The notes: generated by a model from the sequence alone, not told the origin. Positions 27,770 to 37,515 are shown, counted from the first letter of the stretch. The stretch is 64,000 nt of DNA from an uncultured Roseovarius sp. (GCA_951812895.1 OX638333.1:1602366-1666365); one strand, 5' to 3'. Numbers and translations: made by a program.

Positions 27770-28609
27770 TTGAAAGAGCATAGGTTTTTGATCCCGCCAA
27801 GTAACAAAGAAATATGTGGGACATCTTGCGAGCTCGGCGACGATGGCTGCGTACACATCAATATCGCAGATCTTTCCGAAGAATTGAAATTGATCATTCG
27901 TGCTAGGTTAGCTGAAATTTGCCACGGCGTGGCAAAGGCCTCTAGGAACACAACACTATACTCATACAAACAAACTGTTCGGTCATTCTTAAGGCGATAC
28001 GACCCTAAGGCTTCAGATACCAAGAAGGGCATGATCGGAGAACTGCTAACTCATGTGCTGTTCTTGCACTATTTTGACGCCTACAAACCTGCATCTCCAA
28101 ATTTCAATTTGGAAGAGGAGTCTATCAAAAAAGGTTTCGATCTAGTGTTGATAAATGTGAACACTGAGGAGGTTTGGTTTGCTGAAGTTAAGTCCGGGGA
28201 GTGCACAGGGGAAACTTCTTCGCAGAAACTCGGGGGTTTGCTTTCTGTTGCAAAAAATGACTTAAAAAAGAACCTTGGAAGTAAACGAGAAACGCTTTGG
28301 CACAACGCTGTTAATGGTGCCGCCATTGCTATGAAGGCTGGAAATCTGAAAGAAAAAATTGAGATTTTGTTGGAGGACTATGCTGAAAAGGCACCGGGTT
28401 ATTTAAACAAAAGTGAAGATTTCAACGCTATTTTGGTGGCGGTATGTTTCACCGGCGATTTGCAACGCGCAACTCTTGAAGAGTTCAGCCAGAAGCACAG
28501 GTACCATCTAAATCAAGTGGAGTTTAGAGAGCTCATATCGCTATCCATACAAAAATCTACGTACTTAGCTGTCGAAGAATTTTTGAGGCAGGAGACTTTG
28601 AATGGCTAG
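27770..28609 (+). CDS. hamA: HamA, Hachiman defence nuclease subunit (DUF1837)
   Basis: 279 residues. The frame has no ATG near its start; TTG 27770 follows AGGAAC at suitable distance and a stop lies just upstream. The PD-(D/E)XK site of the HamA/DUF1837 family is clear: KKGMIGELL (Glu91), KKGFDLV (Asp124) and VWFAEVKSG (Glu139-x-Lys141). The next gene, overlapping by eight bases, is a DEAD/DEAH-type helicase. This pairing is the Hachiman anti-phage system, in which HamB restrains HamA until damaged or phage DNA activates it as a broad DNA nuclease. The gene is AT-richer than its surroundings, a sign of transfer. Because hamB is interrupted, hamA may be unrestrained or inactive in this strain. 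Confidence 0.85.
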   Translation: MKEHRFLIPPSNKEICGTSCELGDDGCVHINIADLSEELKLIIRARLAEICHGVAKASRNTTLYSYKQTVRSFLRRYDPKASDTKKGMIGELLTHVLFLHYFDAYKPASPNFNLEEESIKKGFDLVLINVNTEEVWFAEVKSGECTGETSSQKLGGLLSVAKNDLKKNLGSKRETLWHNAVNGAAIAMKAGNLKEKIEILLEDYAEKAPGYLNKSEDFNAILVAVCFTGDLQRATLEEFSQKHRYHLNQVEFRELISLSIQKSTYLAVEEFLRQETLNG

Positions 28610-30092
28610 AGCGCCGCTCCGAACAGTCAGGAATTCTGAGCTATTTAGCTTGTACCAAAAGCTATGTGACAGGCACGAATTCTCCGAAGCAGAAAAATCA
28701 GCTTTGCTTTCTGTCGCAGTAATGTTGCTGAACGAGCCTGACGTGCTCTCGGTAACTCTAGGCTACAGAATTATTGTTTTATACTCAAACCTTACGCAAG
28801 ATTTTGAGCCGTTGTACGATGTTGCGTTGTCACGCGGTTACATGCCGATTGTTCAAAGCGTCACCCGCGCACATCTAGATGAAACAGGCGATACGCACTT
28901 TTTTCCAACCTACTTTAGCTCCTTGTTGGAGCAATACGAAATTGAAAACGCTACTTTTACAGAACAACAAATAGCTCTTAGCAGTTTCTTCGAGGAAAAT
29001 GATAACGAAGATGTAGTCGTGGTAGCGCCAACTTCTTACGGTAAATCGGAATTGATTTCAAAGTTTTGTAACCGCAATTCAGATCAAACTATTTGTGTGG
29101 TTGTCCCCACGAAAGCGCTTTTAGCGCAGACCAAACAAAGGCTCCTGAGTGGATTAATCGACGCAGACAAGCGGCGTGTAATTACCCATGCAGAGATGTA
29201 CCATGGCGACGCGAAGAAATTTATTGCTGTTTTGACGCAGGAGCGGTTGCTTCGTTTCTTCACTGAGCACCCAAACCTTAGCTTCGATACTTTGATCATT
29301 GATGAAGCCCACAATCTACTCGGTGATGACCAGCGCTCATTACTACTTGCTAAAGTCATAATTTTGCAAAAGCAAAAGAGTAAAAACTCTGCTGTCAAAT
29401 TCCTTACACCATTCTTAGTCAATGAAGAAAACATTCAACCGCGTTACATTGATATTTCTCCGCAAAATTTCAGTGTCCAAGAAAGCCTAAAAGCTGAACG
29501 ATACAAGATTGCAGATTTCCGTGAACATACAGAGAAAAATTATGATCAATTTTTTGATGAATTCTGGTTGGAAAGAACATTGTATGACGAGAGCGAAGAA
29601 AGTTACATAATCAGCAACTCGGCGCGAAAAAACATCCTGTTCTTCAATTTGCCAAAGAAGATTGAAGAGTTTGTGCGAGTATTTCTTGGCTACCTTTCAC
29701 CAGTTGAATCCAGTGTTCTTGAAAAAGTTTGTCAGAATATTTCTGACTTCTTACACTCAGAATATTTGTTGGTAGATGGATTAAAAAAAGGTGTTTTGTA
29801 CCATCATGGATCAGTGCCGGATATTGTTAAGCTATACGCGGAACGAGCATTCTCGGACATTCCCAGTATTAGGTACATTGTTTGCAATTCAACCCTGTTG
29901 GAAGGTGTAAATATCCCCGCTGAAAAAATGTTTCTGCTGGAATTTAAAAAAGGGCTGCGAAATCTTACCCAGCCACAGTTTAGGAATCTAGTTGGTAGAA
30001 TTTGCCGGTTTAGCGAAATCTTCGACAGCGAAACCGGTAACTTGAAACTCTTGGAGCCCGAGGTCGTGTTGCTTGGCTCCCAGCATGTGTAA
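28602..30092 (+). pseudogene. hamB: HamB helicase, 5' part (interrupted by IS110-family element)
   Basis: 496 residues from ATG 28602, overlapping hamA. Helicase motifs are all in this part: Walker A APTSYGKSEL (Lys148), VVVPTKALLAQ (Ia), LIIDEAHNL (Asp234-His237), and NSTLLEGVNIP plus NLVGRICRF (motifs V and VI). The frame stops shortly after LLEPEVVLLGSQHV because an IS110-family element is inserted here. The rest of the protein resumes at about 31393. As it stands the product would be a helicase core without its C-terminal third. Confidence 0.85.
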
Positions 30093-30161
30093 TTGGGCTG
30101 ACCCTGATCTGAGGTTGAGCTCCCGGTAGGATCACAGGATAGCTGTGAACAAGGGAGACTG

Positions 30162-31199
30162 ATGATGGAATATTTTGCCGGACTGGATGTGTCGCTGCGG
30201 TCGTGCGCGCTTTGCATCGTTGATAGCAAGGGCAAGGTGATGCTTGAGCGCGATCTGCTGTGCGAGGTTGGCGACATTGCGGAGTGCTTGACGGATTTTG
30301 CTTATCCGATTGAGCGAGTTGGCTTCGAGGCGGGCACGATGAGCCAGCACCTTTTCTTTGGCTTGACCAATGAGGGCTTCGACGTCGTGTGCATGGAAGC
30401 GCGTCAGGTGAATGCGGCGCTGTCTGCGATGCGCAACAAGACCGACAAGAATGACGCCCGAGGAATTGCGCAGATCCTGCGCACCGGATGGTTCAGCCCT
30501 GTGCACATGAAGAGCCGGAAGGCCCATGGCTATCGTGCATTGCTCAGCACCCGTAAAGCCCTACTTAACAAAACGATTGATCTGGCCAATGAAGTTCGCG
30601 GGTTGCTGAAAATCTTCGGCATCCGCCTGCCCAAGACCGTGAAGCATGGCAGCTTTGACGGTGTTGTCCGCCCGATGATCGAGATGGATGATGTTCTGGC
30701 ACATGCTATGCTTCCGCTGCTAGATGCACGCCTTGTTCTGTATCAGCACTTCCTGGAACTGGACCGGCGCGTCAAACGCGCTGCAAGTCACGATGAGGTC
30801 TGCATGCGGATGATGACTGTGCCGGGTGTCGGGCCGATCGCAGCGCTGACCTTCAAGGCGGCTGTCGATGATCCTGACCGCTTCAAGCGATCCCGCACGG
30901 TGGCCGCACATTTTGGGCTGACACCGCGCCGTTTCCAGTCGGGTGAACATGACAATCCCGGCCGAATATCAAAGGCGGGTGACAGAGACGTTCGCGCAAC
31001 TTTATACGCGGCGGCAAATGCACTGCTCATGCGCACGATGGCCGGGTCACAGATCAAAACCTGGGGGACGCGCCTGATGCGGACCAAAGGCAGACGTCGC
31101 GCTGTCGTCGCCGTCGCACGTAAACTGGCTGTTTTGCTACACCGCATGTGGGCAGATGGCACTGAATTCCGTCCGGAAATGGTGGAGGGTACGGCATGA
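30162..31199 (+). CDS. IS110-family transposase (DEDD)
   Basis: 345 residues, intact. The N-terminal RuvC-like DEDD domain starts MEYFAGLDVSLRSCALCIVD (first Asp), with GFEAGTMS and NKTDKNDARG supplying further acidic residues. The C-terminal Transposase_20 domain has TVPGVGPIAALTF, LTPRRFQSGE and the serine-containing tail region. Such enzymes recombine donor and target using an RNA guide encoded in the element's non-coding arm. A good GGGAGACTG precedes the start. Confidence 0.92.
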   Translation: MMEYFAGLDVSLRSCALCIVDSKGKVMLERDLLCEVGDIAECLTDFAYPIERVGFEAGTMSQHLFFGLTNEGFDVVCMEARQVNAALSAMRNKTDKNDARGIAQILRTGWFSPVHMKSRKAHGYRALLSTRKALLNKTIDLANEVRGLLKIFGIRLPKTVKHGSFDGVVRPMIEMDDVLAHAMLPLLDARLVLYQHFLELDRRVKRAASHDEVCMRMMTVPGVGPIAALTFKAAVDDPDRFKRSRTVAAHFGLTPRRFQSGEHDNPGRISKAGDRDVRATLYAAANALLMRTMAGSQIKTWGTRLMRTKGRRRAVVAVARKLAVLLHRMWADGTEFRPEMVEGTA

Positions 31200-31392
31200 T
31201 CTGAACCACCCACCACCAAACCGAGCGGGGTCGTCCCTCACCGGACGAGGTTCGTGGATGAAGCCGAAAATGACTGCTGCGCCACGTGAAGCGCGTCTCT
31301 TAGCGGGGCTCTCCACAACCGATCCGACATATGCGTGCAGCGGTGCCACCTGAGCATCAATCAGACTGCGAAGAGAAGCGTGACCCGGATGA
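31200..31392 (+). ncRNA. Candidate bridge (seek) RNA region of the IS110/IS1111 element
   Basis: About 190 bp between the transposase stop and the resumption of hamB, without coding potential. It contains short stems such as TCGTCC-CTCACC-GGACGA. In IS1111 elements the guide RNA comes from this 3' arm. Position and structure fit, but no loops were matched to the target. Confidence 0.4.
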
Positions 31393-32415
31393 GCGACAAA
31401 ACCCAAAACTAAAAAGGAAAATGAGCTTGACCCAAACACCCAATTAGAGAAGCGGTTTGTTGCACCGAACGCAAATATTGAGAAGTTTTTGCGGTCTGTC
31501 GCAAAAACTGACGCCAAACTGAAAGAACCTATGGAAAATGTTCTCCTAGAAGAGAAGGTGATTGATGACGAAGATAGCGACGAAAAACGACAAGCCGATG
31601 AGTTTCTGGAAACGGTTCTTCCCGGCGTAACGGGTCTCGAAGTGGCTCGACCTACTACAGAAGTTGGCAGGGCATGTTTGCTGAACAATATTTCGGAAAT
31701 TGATGTTCTGCCAAATGAAATTTCGATGCAAAGCGTTCTTAATGAGCTTAGTGAACTGCTGACCACTTCAAATGCGATCCTTGATGTTATTTCCAGAGCC
31801 TTTGTTCCGTTTTTTAAAAACAATAGATCTTTCGATGTTGTGCGACGCTTAGAAGAAGAAAATGCGAGAAAGTTCTATGCAATGCTTATTGATTGGCGTG
31901 CGAAAAACGCATCGTATCCTGAAATGATTGCAAATTTCATGCGCTATTGGGACGATGAGCGCTCAGATGAGGTATATGTGGGGAAATGGGGAGAGTTCGC
32001 GCGTGAGGGATCATTCAGGGACAGCTGGGTACTCATCAGTGAGAAATCTCATGCCGAAAAAGTAAATTTGGCGATTGTACGCATTAAGGAAGAACAGGAC
32101 ATCGTTGACAATTCCATCTTGAAGTTTGTGGAGGTTTTGAATGACTTGGGTAAATTGCCTCAGGATCTCTATTTAGAAATAAAATATGGAACAACAAACT
32201 CTGAGAAAATTCGCCTTATCAACAACGGGCTAAATTCGGCCTTGGCTGGGCGGCTGGTCGATATCTATTCTGACTATGTTGAGACAGTAGACGAAGGCGA
32301 GACAGTTTATTTAAAACCTAGCCTCATCGAAAAGATGCGTGGAAACGGAGAAAACGAGATACTTGTCTTTGAAGCAGGTCTTCATATGGGATTACGCCAC
32401 GAGTTTACTAGTTGA
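31393..32415 (+). pseudogene. hamB: HamB helicase, 3' part after IS110 insertion
   Basis: An open frame of 340 codons follows the IS right end (ATKPKTKKENELDPNTQLEKRF, then APNANIEKFLRSVAKTD). It has no ATG at its start (first candidate is TTG 31489). It continues the C-terminal, helicase-accessory region of HamB. With the 5' part it would make a protein of about 837 residues, a normal HamB size. The stop at 32415 is one base from the end of the convergent next gene. Confidence 0.75.
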
Positions 32416-32416
32416 T

Positions 32417-33331
32417 TTATTTTGGAATTTTTGACCGCGCCCGAGTTTGAGACAAGCTGAGCCTTCGTTTCCCGACACCATGCCAATCAGTCCGCACAAG
32501 GGTTTTTATTAGATTGGATGATCGCCAACCATGATGAAATCCCGTAATGGCCTGCGTAAAGATTGATCTTTTTAGATCACCGTCCACACCTTCCACCATT
32601 TCCAAAAAACGCATCTGGTTATTTCTGCTGGAAAACACCCACAGCACCAGCAGATTTGCATTGAGGCCGTAATGCGAATTGTATAGTTCGCGTTCGATCA
32701 ATTGGCGGTATTGCTCGACGGAGCTGGCGTAACTTTTTCTGAATTGGGCGGACGTTTTGGGTTCGGTGCCGCGATCTACTTCCAATGCAAAAACACGGAA
32801 GCTCCCACCGTAGTCCAACGCAAATAGTTGATCTGGGATGAGCTTGCTTCGCCCGATGGGAATAGCCAACGAGCTGTCTTTGATGGCCAGAATCTCGTGC
32901 GCCGGGATGTACCGAATGCCAGCGCGCGCAGCGAGGATATCAATGGAGCTGGTCACGCAAGACGTCATGTATTGATGCACCCAATGGCCGTGCGGACGGA
33001 TTGTGGGTTCATTGATGCCTTGCTCATGCAGATAGTCTTTGGCCTGTTTTGTCAGGTCGTAGATGTACGGGTTGAAATTTGCATGTTCCGTAGCGCGTTG
33101 CTGGGGCGGAAGTGTCAGAAACCCCGCCTGCCGCAGTTTTTGCAACTGACGCAAGCTGGTGTCCTTGCACCGATGCGTGTCGCGGGTGAGTTCATGAAGA
33201 TAGGTTGAGGATTGTGCGCCGTGGCGCTCGATATGTTTGAGCCAGCGCAACTCGCGATTTGTTGGCTGAACGTTTATTTGTGGCATGACACCATAAAATG
33301 TCGTGCGCCCAAGGCTATCAATCGACTTCAT
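32417..33331 (-). CDS. Replication-relaxation family protein
   Basis: 304 residues. The N-terminal winged helix (PTNRELRWLKHIERHG, then LRQLQKLRQAGFLTLPPQQ) and the C-terminal part with FALEVDRGTEP are typical of the Replic_Relax family. That family was named for relaxation of plasmid replication control and is common on mobilisable elements. The start could also be ATG 33286 (MPQINVQPTNREL). It belongs with the VirD4-like gene and small genes of the minus-strand mobilisation block. Confidence 0.75.
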   Translation of the reverse strand: MKSIDSLGRTTFYGVMPQINVQPTNRELRWLKHIERHGAQSSTYLHELTRDTHRCKDTSLRQLQKLRQAGFLTLPPQQRATEHANFNPYIYDLTKQAKDYLHEQGINEPTIRPHGHWVHQYMTSCVTSSIDILAARAGIRYIPAHEILAIKDSSLAIPIGRSKLIPDQLFALDYGGSFRVFALEVDRGTEPKTSAQFRKSYASSVEQYRQLIERELYNSHYGLNANLLVLWVFSSRNNQMRFLEMVEGVDGDLKRSIFTQAITGFHHGWRSSNLIKTLVRTDWHGVGKRRLSLSQTRARSKIPK

Positions 33332-33525
33332 TCCAACAAAATAAGCGTTTGGCTATACTTAGAACAGAGGAAACAGCCCAAAGGTCAAATTTAGTTTATA
33401 TATTTCAATATTTTATGATCTGATATGTAGCGAGATATGCAGCCATGTCGCACAATGTTCTCATCTTTATATCTGAGCTGAAACTTTGTGATTTCCGAGA
33501 TTTGCACATGGAGTGACGCCAATAA

Positions 33526-33735
33526 CTAGGCGTTTTTGGAATTTCGATTTGCTCGCAGGGTATTGACGCGTTCTGAACCCAGCTCATATTCCAGACCGGC
33601 GATTTCATTGAACAACATTTCAATGGCTTCATCGAAAGAAATCGGCTGTTTGTTAATAATTTCAAGCTCGGCCTTGTAGGCGATAAGTTCCTTATAGTTT
33701 TCCTCTCCAACCCGAATTGTCTTTGTTTTTTTCAT
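33526..33735 (-). CDS. Small hypothetical protein, 69 aa
   Basis: MKKTKTIRVGEENYKELIAYK suggests a ribbon-helix-helix-like start (KTIRVGEENYKEL), followed by an acidic helix (FDEAIEMLFNEIAGLEYEL). Such proteins are often plasmid regulators or antitoxin-like. No partner toxin is evident next to it. The low-GC surroundings (33.3-33.8 kb) hold nothing else I can identify. Confidence 0.55.
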   Translation of the reverse strand: MKKTKTIRVGEENYKELIAYKAELEIINKQPISFDEAIEMLFNEIAGLEYELGSERVNTLRANRNSKNA

Positions 33736-33849
33736 ATAACTATATTGTACACAAAATCACAAAATTCACAATTTATCAGAGTGTTACGACACCAATGAGA
33801 GAATGAGTCAAGTCAAGCAATCTAGGCCGTCTAAAAGTGCAGTCTGGGC

Positions 33850-35925
33850 CTAAAGTATCGGCGAAGGCTTTGTGGGATCGTCATCGTCAATTTCCGGAGG
33901 TGGATCATCTGGGTCATCCGGAGATGTGTCGCCATGCTCAGCCTTGGGTTCCCTTGGCTCCGCGTAGGCCTTGCGGCAGTGTTGCCGGATGGCTGCAATC
34001 TCGTCTTTTGTGGCCTTTGGTTTCTTCTCTAATACGAAGAATGGAAAGCTGATCGGCACCGCACGCTGGGTCAATCCGCGTATGAAGGTGGCGAACGTGC
34101 CTTTCGGTTGGCTTTGCACAAGCTCAGGGTTGGCATTCATCTGGCCTGCCAGCGCACGGGCGTCTCTGGCTGAGACGCCACCGGCCAGCTTGATCGAAGT
34201 GTTGGCCTCAAACGCTTCCTGCAATCCGTTTGAAAGCTGCCCGAGATATTGGTGCGCCATGACCATGCCTACCCGGTATTTGCGGGCTTGGCTTAGAATG
34301 ATGCCGATATTGGCGTCAAAATAATCCTGTGCTTCATCGACATAGACCATCACCGGTAGGCGATCATAATCAGGTATTGTCGCGCGTTCCTGTGCGGCTT
34401 GTGCAATCAGTGCCACAAAGAACCGCCCGAAGATCTCCGTGCCTTGTTCTTTCAGCAGGCTTTTCGACGTGTTGATCAGGATGAGCTTGCCCGCATTCAT
34501 CTCGGTGAACATGTCGAACTTGGATTGGGGGTGCGTGAACATGCGTTCAAACGTCTGGTTTTCTAGCACGCCGTAAAGGCGGCGTAGCACTTGGGTTTTG
34601 GTGTTGGTGAATTCCTTGCTGTCAAATTCGGTTTCAAAGAAACGCCGGGGGGTGCCTTCCAGCTTGGCAATCTGCTCGCTGTATTTCTCCGTGCCACCCG
34701 GTTCCATCAACTCTCTGAGCGTGTGGATGGTGGCGTCGGGAATATGAAACATCAGCCGTGTCACAAATCGGAACACCACTGATTGCTTGGCGGTCATACC
34801 TGCTGACAGGAGCGATCCCAGCACAAAATCATAAAGCTCAATGATTGAATTGGTCAGCCGTTCGCGTTCCAGCGGATCGTAGCTTTCTAGACGATCCTGC
34901 CCGACTGAAAAGAGATTGAGGCTGACCGGATAGCTGATGTCTTCGGGATCAATCAGCACAATCTGTTCCGGGCGTAGGGCTTTGGTTTTGAGGATCGTGT
35001 TGATCAGGTCGCCCTGGCTGTCGATCACGACAACTGATTTATCTCCCCGCGCCACCTCTTCGAGATCCTTGGCGATGAAATATTGCAGTGTCTGGGTTTT
35101 GCCATGCCCGGAACCGGCCACCATATGCATATGTTCAAAGCGGCGTTCCTCAGGGATCGTAAAAGGCGTACGCAGGGCAAAGAGCTCGGTCAGAACCGTG
35201 CCTTGCAGATAGGTGCCAACAACATCGTCACCTTTGTAGTCCCGGGGGAAGATCGGCTGCGTGCGGTGGGTGCGGGCAAGATTGGCGTCAATCTGGCTGC
35301 GCAGTTCCTTGAAGTGATTATAGTCATTAGGCTCAAAGAACGGAGCAATGATTTGCTCGACCGATGCGCCCAAGGGTTCCAGAAACTGGCGCACATCCAC
35401 CAGCACATCGCCCTCAATCGGTGGGACAGCACGGGCAACGGTGGCCAAGCTTTGAGAAACCACCGAGAGCGCTGAAAGGGTCATTCTTCGATCACTGCGT
35501 GCCTGACCCAAGCGCGCCAGCATATCGCGATATCGTGCCCCTTCAATGGAATTGCATAGTGCAGGTGGTGGAGGGATGTCGGGATGCAGCCCCTCGCGAT
35601 CAAGCAGTGCTTTGCCAATGTCCAGCAGTTGGATTTTGAGCGGATGCGGCGTGTCTGGCGGCCAGTGTTTCGTCAGGGCAGATTCAATTTCTGCGTCCGA
35701 CAACCGAACGGTTCCGGCCAGCGCATGATTGTACAGCGCTTCAGTTTCTTCCCGCGCCAGCCGTTCTAGCCGCTTGGGGTTTTCCATGTAATACCGGTAG
35801 CCCACATAGGCCGGGATCACGAGCAGCGCGAGCCAGCTCAGCATGATGGCAATCGCCAGCGCCATAGCAACGATGACAAACGTCAGAAAAACCGATCCGA
35901 AATCATCACCGCCGCGCATGCTCAT
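33850..35925 (-). CDS. VirD4/TraD-like DNA-transfer ATPase
   Basis: 691 residues from ATG 35925, which shares one base with the upstream stop (TGATG). Residues ~10-45 form two membrane segments. Walker A is GSGHGKT (271-277) and Walker B is VMVYVDEAQDYFD. Near the C-terminus the TraM-recognition type segment reads HQYLGQLSNGLQEAFEANTSIK, then a disordered acidic Pro/Asp tail. Coupling ATPases bring DNA to a conjugation channel. No relaxase or mating-channel genes are visible near it. It is co-transcribed with the 119-aa gene upstream. Confidence 0.85.
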   Translation of the reverse strand: MSMRGGDDFGSVFLTFVIVAMALAIAIMLSWLALLVIPAYVGYRYYMENPKRLERLAREETEALYNHALAGTVRLSDAEIESALTKHWPPDTPHPLKIQLLDIGKALLDREGLHPDIPPPPALCNSIEGARYRDMLARLGQARSDRRMTLSALSVVSQSLATVARAVPPIEGDVLVDVRQFLEPLGASVEQIIAPFFEPNDYNHFKELRSQIDANLARTHRTQPIFPRDYKGDDVVGTYLQGTVLTELFALRTPFTIPEERRFEHMHMVAGSGHGKTQTLQYFIAKDLEEVARGDKSVVVIDSQGDLINTILKTKALRPEQIVLIDPEDISYPVSLNLFSVGQDRLESYDPLERERLTNSIIELYDFVLGSLLSAGMTAKQSVVFRFVTRLMFHIPDATIHTLRELMEPGGTEKYSEQIAKLEGTPRRFFETEFDSKEFTNTKTQVLRRLYGVLENQTFERMFTHPQSKFDMFTEMNAGKLILINTSKSLLKEQGTEIFGRFFVALIAQAAQERATIPDYDRLPVMVYVDEAQDYFDANIGIILSQARKYRVGMVMAHQYLGQLSNGLQEAFEANTSIKLAGGVSARDARALAGQMNANPELVQSQPKGTFATFIRGLTQRAVPISFPFFVLEKKPKATKDEIAAIRQHCRKAYAEPREPKAEHGDTSPDDPDDPPPEIDDDDPTKPSPIL

Positions 35926-36284
35926 CAAAACTCAACCACGGTACGATCAGCGGTTTCTGCGTTGTCTTCCAGCCAGAGCTTCATCTGCCCAAGAACGTCC
36001 AGCAGGCCTTCCTCGTAGATTTTGGATTTTGAAGGCGTGGCGCACAAGAACCGATCTTCACGGCCATCCATCAGGTCGCGCACCCGCAGCTCAAACTTAT
36101 CATCCCGATCATCCACCTTGGCCGTGGCTGGCCTGCGATCCAGTAATTTGGTGTCGAGCAATCCCCTCCCCCGGATGATCTGTCTCTCTTCATGAGAAAA
36201 ATCAACAACCAGACAAACCTCGTAATAGGTCTTTTTGAGGATAAAGCCTCGTTGTACCGTTTGATGGGAGATCGAAACACGCAT
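35925..36284 (-). CDS. Hypothetical protein, 119 aa
   Basis: I take ATG 36284 (MRVSISHQTVQRGF); a longer frame exists to 36338 but has no better ribosome site. The protein has a beta-rich charged core (YYEVCLVVDFSHEERQII, DKFELRVRDLMDGRED) and no membrane segment. The stop overlaps the start of the VirD4-like gene, so the two are probably translated together. No family recognised. Confidence 0.65.
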   Translation of the reverse strand: MRVSISHQTVQRGFILKKTYYEVCLVVDFSHEERQIIRGRGLLDTKLLDRRPATAKVDDRDDKFELRVRDLMDGREDRFLCATPSKSKIYEEGLLDVLGQMKLWLEDNAETADRTVVEF

Positions 36285-36310
36285 TGTGGAATCAGTGTTC
36301 TGGGTTTTGT

Positions 36311-36459
36311 GCGTCCCCGCAGGGGACGCGCATATCATCTGCGACAGCAGATGAAGTCATGGCCGCAATCCATGCATTTTGGCGCTGCCATGTGTCGCCA
36401 TGTCTCTCATGTTTACACATACCAAACCCCCATAGAGGTTGGGGGTGCCCTATGGGGGT
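36311..36459. repeat. Three perfect hairpins in a 175-bp gap
   Basis: GCGTCCCC-GCA-GGGGACGC (36311-36329), CATCTGC-GACA-GCAGATG (36336-36353) and ACCCCCATAG ... CTATGGGGGT (36426-36459, 14-base loop). In the third, the loop's GGGGG could alternatively pair with the left CCCCC. None has a T-run. The last abuts the stop of the 198-aa gene. Could be transcript-end structures or a transfer/replication site. Confidence 0.6.
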
Positions 36460-37055
36460 CATGTCCGGTCTTTCAATGGGGCAGAAAGGGCCGGCAGTTC
36501 GGGAGAGGCAAAGCTGTCGATATAGCTTTCTGCCACCATGCGGCTCTTAAACGGAATGCCTTTGTAGAGATAGCTGCCGTTAACTTTGAGGATCTCTTTG
36601 CCGCGGTAAAAGATGCGATCAGTGTCGGGTTGCATGTCATCAGGTTTTGCACCCTCCCTGGATTGTCTGGACGATGTCAGTGTTGGTTCCTGGCGAGCGC
36701 CAGCCTTCCCTCTCTCAATCACCGCGGTAAACGTGTTGGGCGGAGAGTTCTCGCGGCGCAGGCCCTGTCGAGATATCTCCAGGTGATCCCGTGCGACTTT
36801 GAGCAATTGCTGGCTGTACTCGGCCGTATCAACGCCAGCGCGACCGATCTGTGCCTGGACTGCGCCCAATAGCCCCGCCATCACCAAAAACGCCCCGGGC
36901 AGTATCGTGGCAGCCCCGATGGCAAATCCAAACTCGCGGCCCTGATTTGCATTCGAAAACCCATAAAGCAAAGCCAGCGCGCCAATGATGACAGCGCACC
37001 AGGATCCAAACTCCAGAATGCTAAACAGCGTGCGTGCCGTTTGATAAGACCGCAT
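36459..37055 (-). CDS. Membrane protein, 198 aa
   Basis: ATG 37055 follows a strong GGGGAAGAG. Two N-terminal membrane segments (FSILEFGSWCAVIIGALALLYGF and TILPGAFLVMAGLLGAVQAQ, split here for reference) precede a helical linker and a soluble C-terminal domain (IFYRGKEILKVNGSYL). The layout is that of a small inner-membrane accessory protein. Unknown family. Likely part of the mobilisation block with the two genes downstream. Confidence 0.7.
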   Translation of the reverse strand: MRSYQTARTLFSILEFGSWCAVIIGALALLYGFSNANQGREFGFAIGAATILPGAFLVMAGLLGAVQAQIGRAGVDTAEYSQQLLKVARDHLEISRQGLRRENSPPNTFTAVIERGKAGARQEPTLTSSRQSREGAKPDDMQPDTDRIFYRGKEILKVNGSYLYKGIPFKSRMVAESYIDSFASPELPALSAPLKDRT

Positions 37056-37273
37056 GATCTCTTCCCCCGTATTGCAGTCTAGGGTTGCAAACAATTATGG
37101 GGCGAGTCAATCTCTTCGCGTTCATCAAACTTGATCAACGTAACATTTTGTGATGCCTTCTCATGGGGCGTCAGATCATCACGACGGCCAACATTCCGGA
37201 ACATACCGCACGGTGACAGGCGCAACATCTCATGCTTGGTTGGCGTCATTCGCAACCAACCAAGGAGAACACC

Positions 37274-37444
37274 ATGCCATCCCTCAAACCAAGACGGCTG
37301 ACCAAACCTCAGAAACGCGCACGCCGGAAGTTCTACCTCCAAGAGCTCAGCAAGTTCATCGATACCGGGCTGAGCGAAGGGGGTAAGTTTGGCGAAACAG
37401 CCTTCAATGCGCTTGGGTCCAGCCCGGGTCGCAAACGGCGCTGA
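37274..37444 (+). CDS. Small basic protein, 56 aa
   Basis: ATG 37274 has an excellent AAGGAGAAC. The product (MPSLKPRRLTKPQKRARRKF...) is very basic and ends RKRR; it may bind nucleic acid. A strong terminator follows directly, which supports a real short transcription unit. Confidence 0.65.
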   Translation: MPSLKPRRLTKPQKRARRKFYLQELSKFIDTGLSEGGKFGETAFNALGSSPGRKRR

Positions 37445-37471
37445 TCACTCACTTCCCACTTCCCAACTATG

Positions 37472-37506
37472 AGAACCGGGCTCAGATTGAGCCCGGTTCT
37501 TTGGTT
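37472..37506 (+). terminator. Rho-independent terminator
   Basis: AGAACCGGGCTC-AGATT-GAGCCCGGTTCT, a perfect 12-bp stem, followed by TTGGTTT. It ends the small basic gene and may also serve the convergent gene at 37516. Confidence 0.85.
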
Positions 37507-37515
37507 TGGCATCAT

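Larger units (their letters stand above)
30093..31392 (+). mobile_element. IS110/IS1111-family element inserted in hamB (ends approximate)
   Basis: A DEDD transposase gene with ~70 bp before it and ~190 bp of non-coding sequence after it lies between the two halves of hamB. IS110 elements lack classical terminal repeats and target duplications, so exact ends cannot be read. The left end is near 30086-30100 and the right end near 31385-31400. TGACCC occurs near both ends (30099, 31381). The long 3' non-coding arm fits the IS1111 branch. Confidence 0.75.

Noticed and set aside
30093-31392. Exact IS110 ends defined by the TGACCC repeat
   Set aside because: Joining the flanks at TGACCC would leave a stop codon in hamB, so this repeat cannot be shown to be the crossover.
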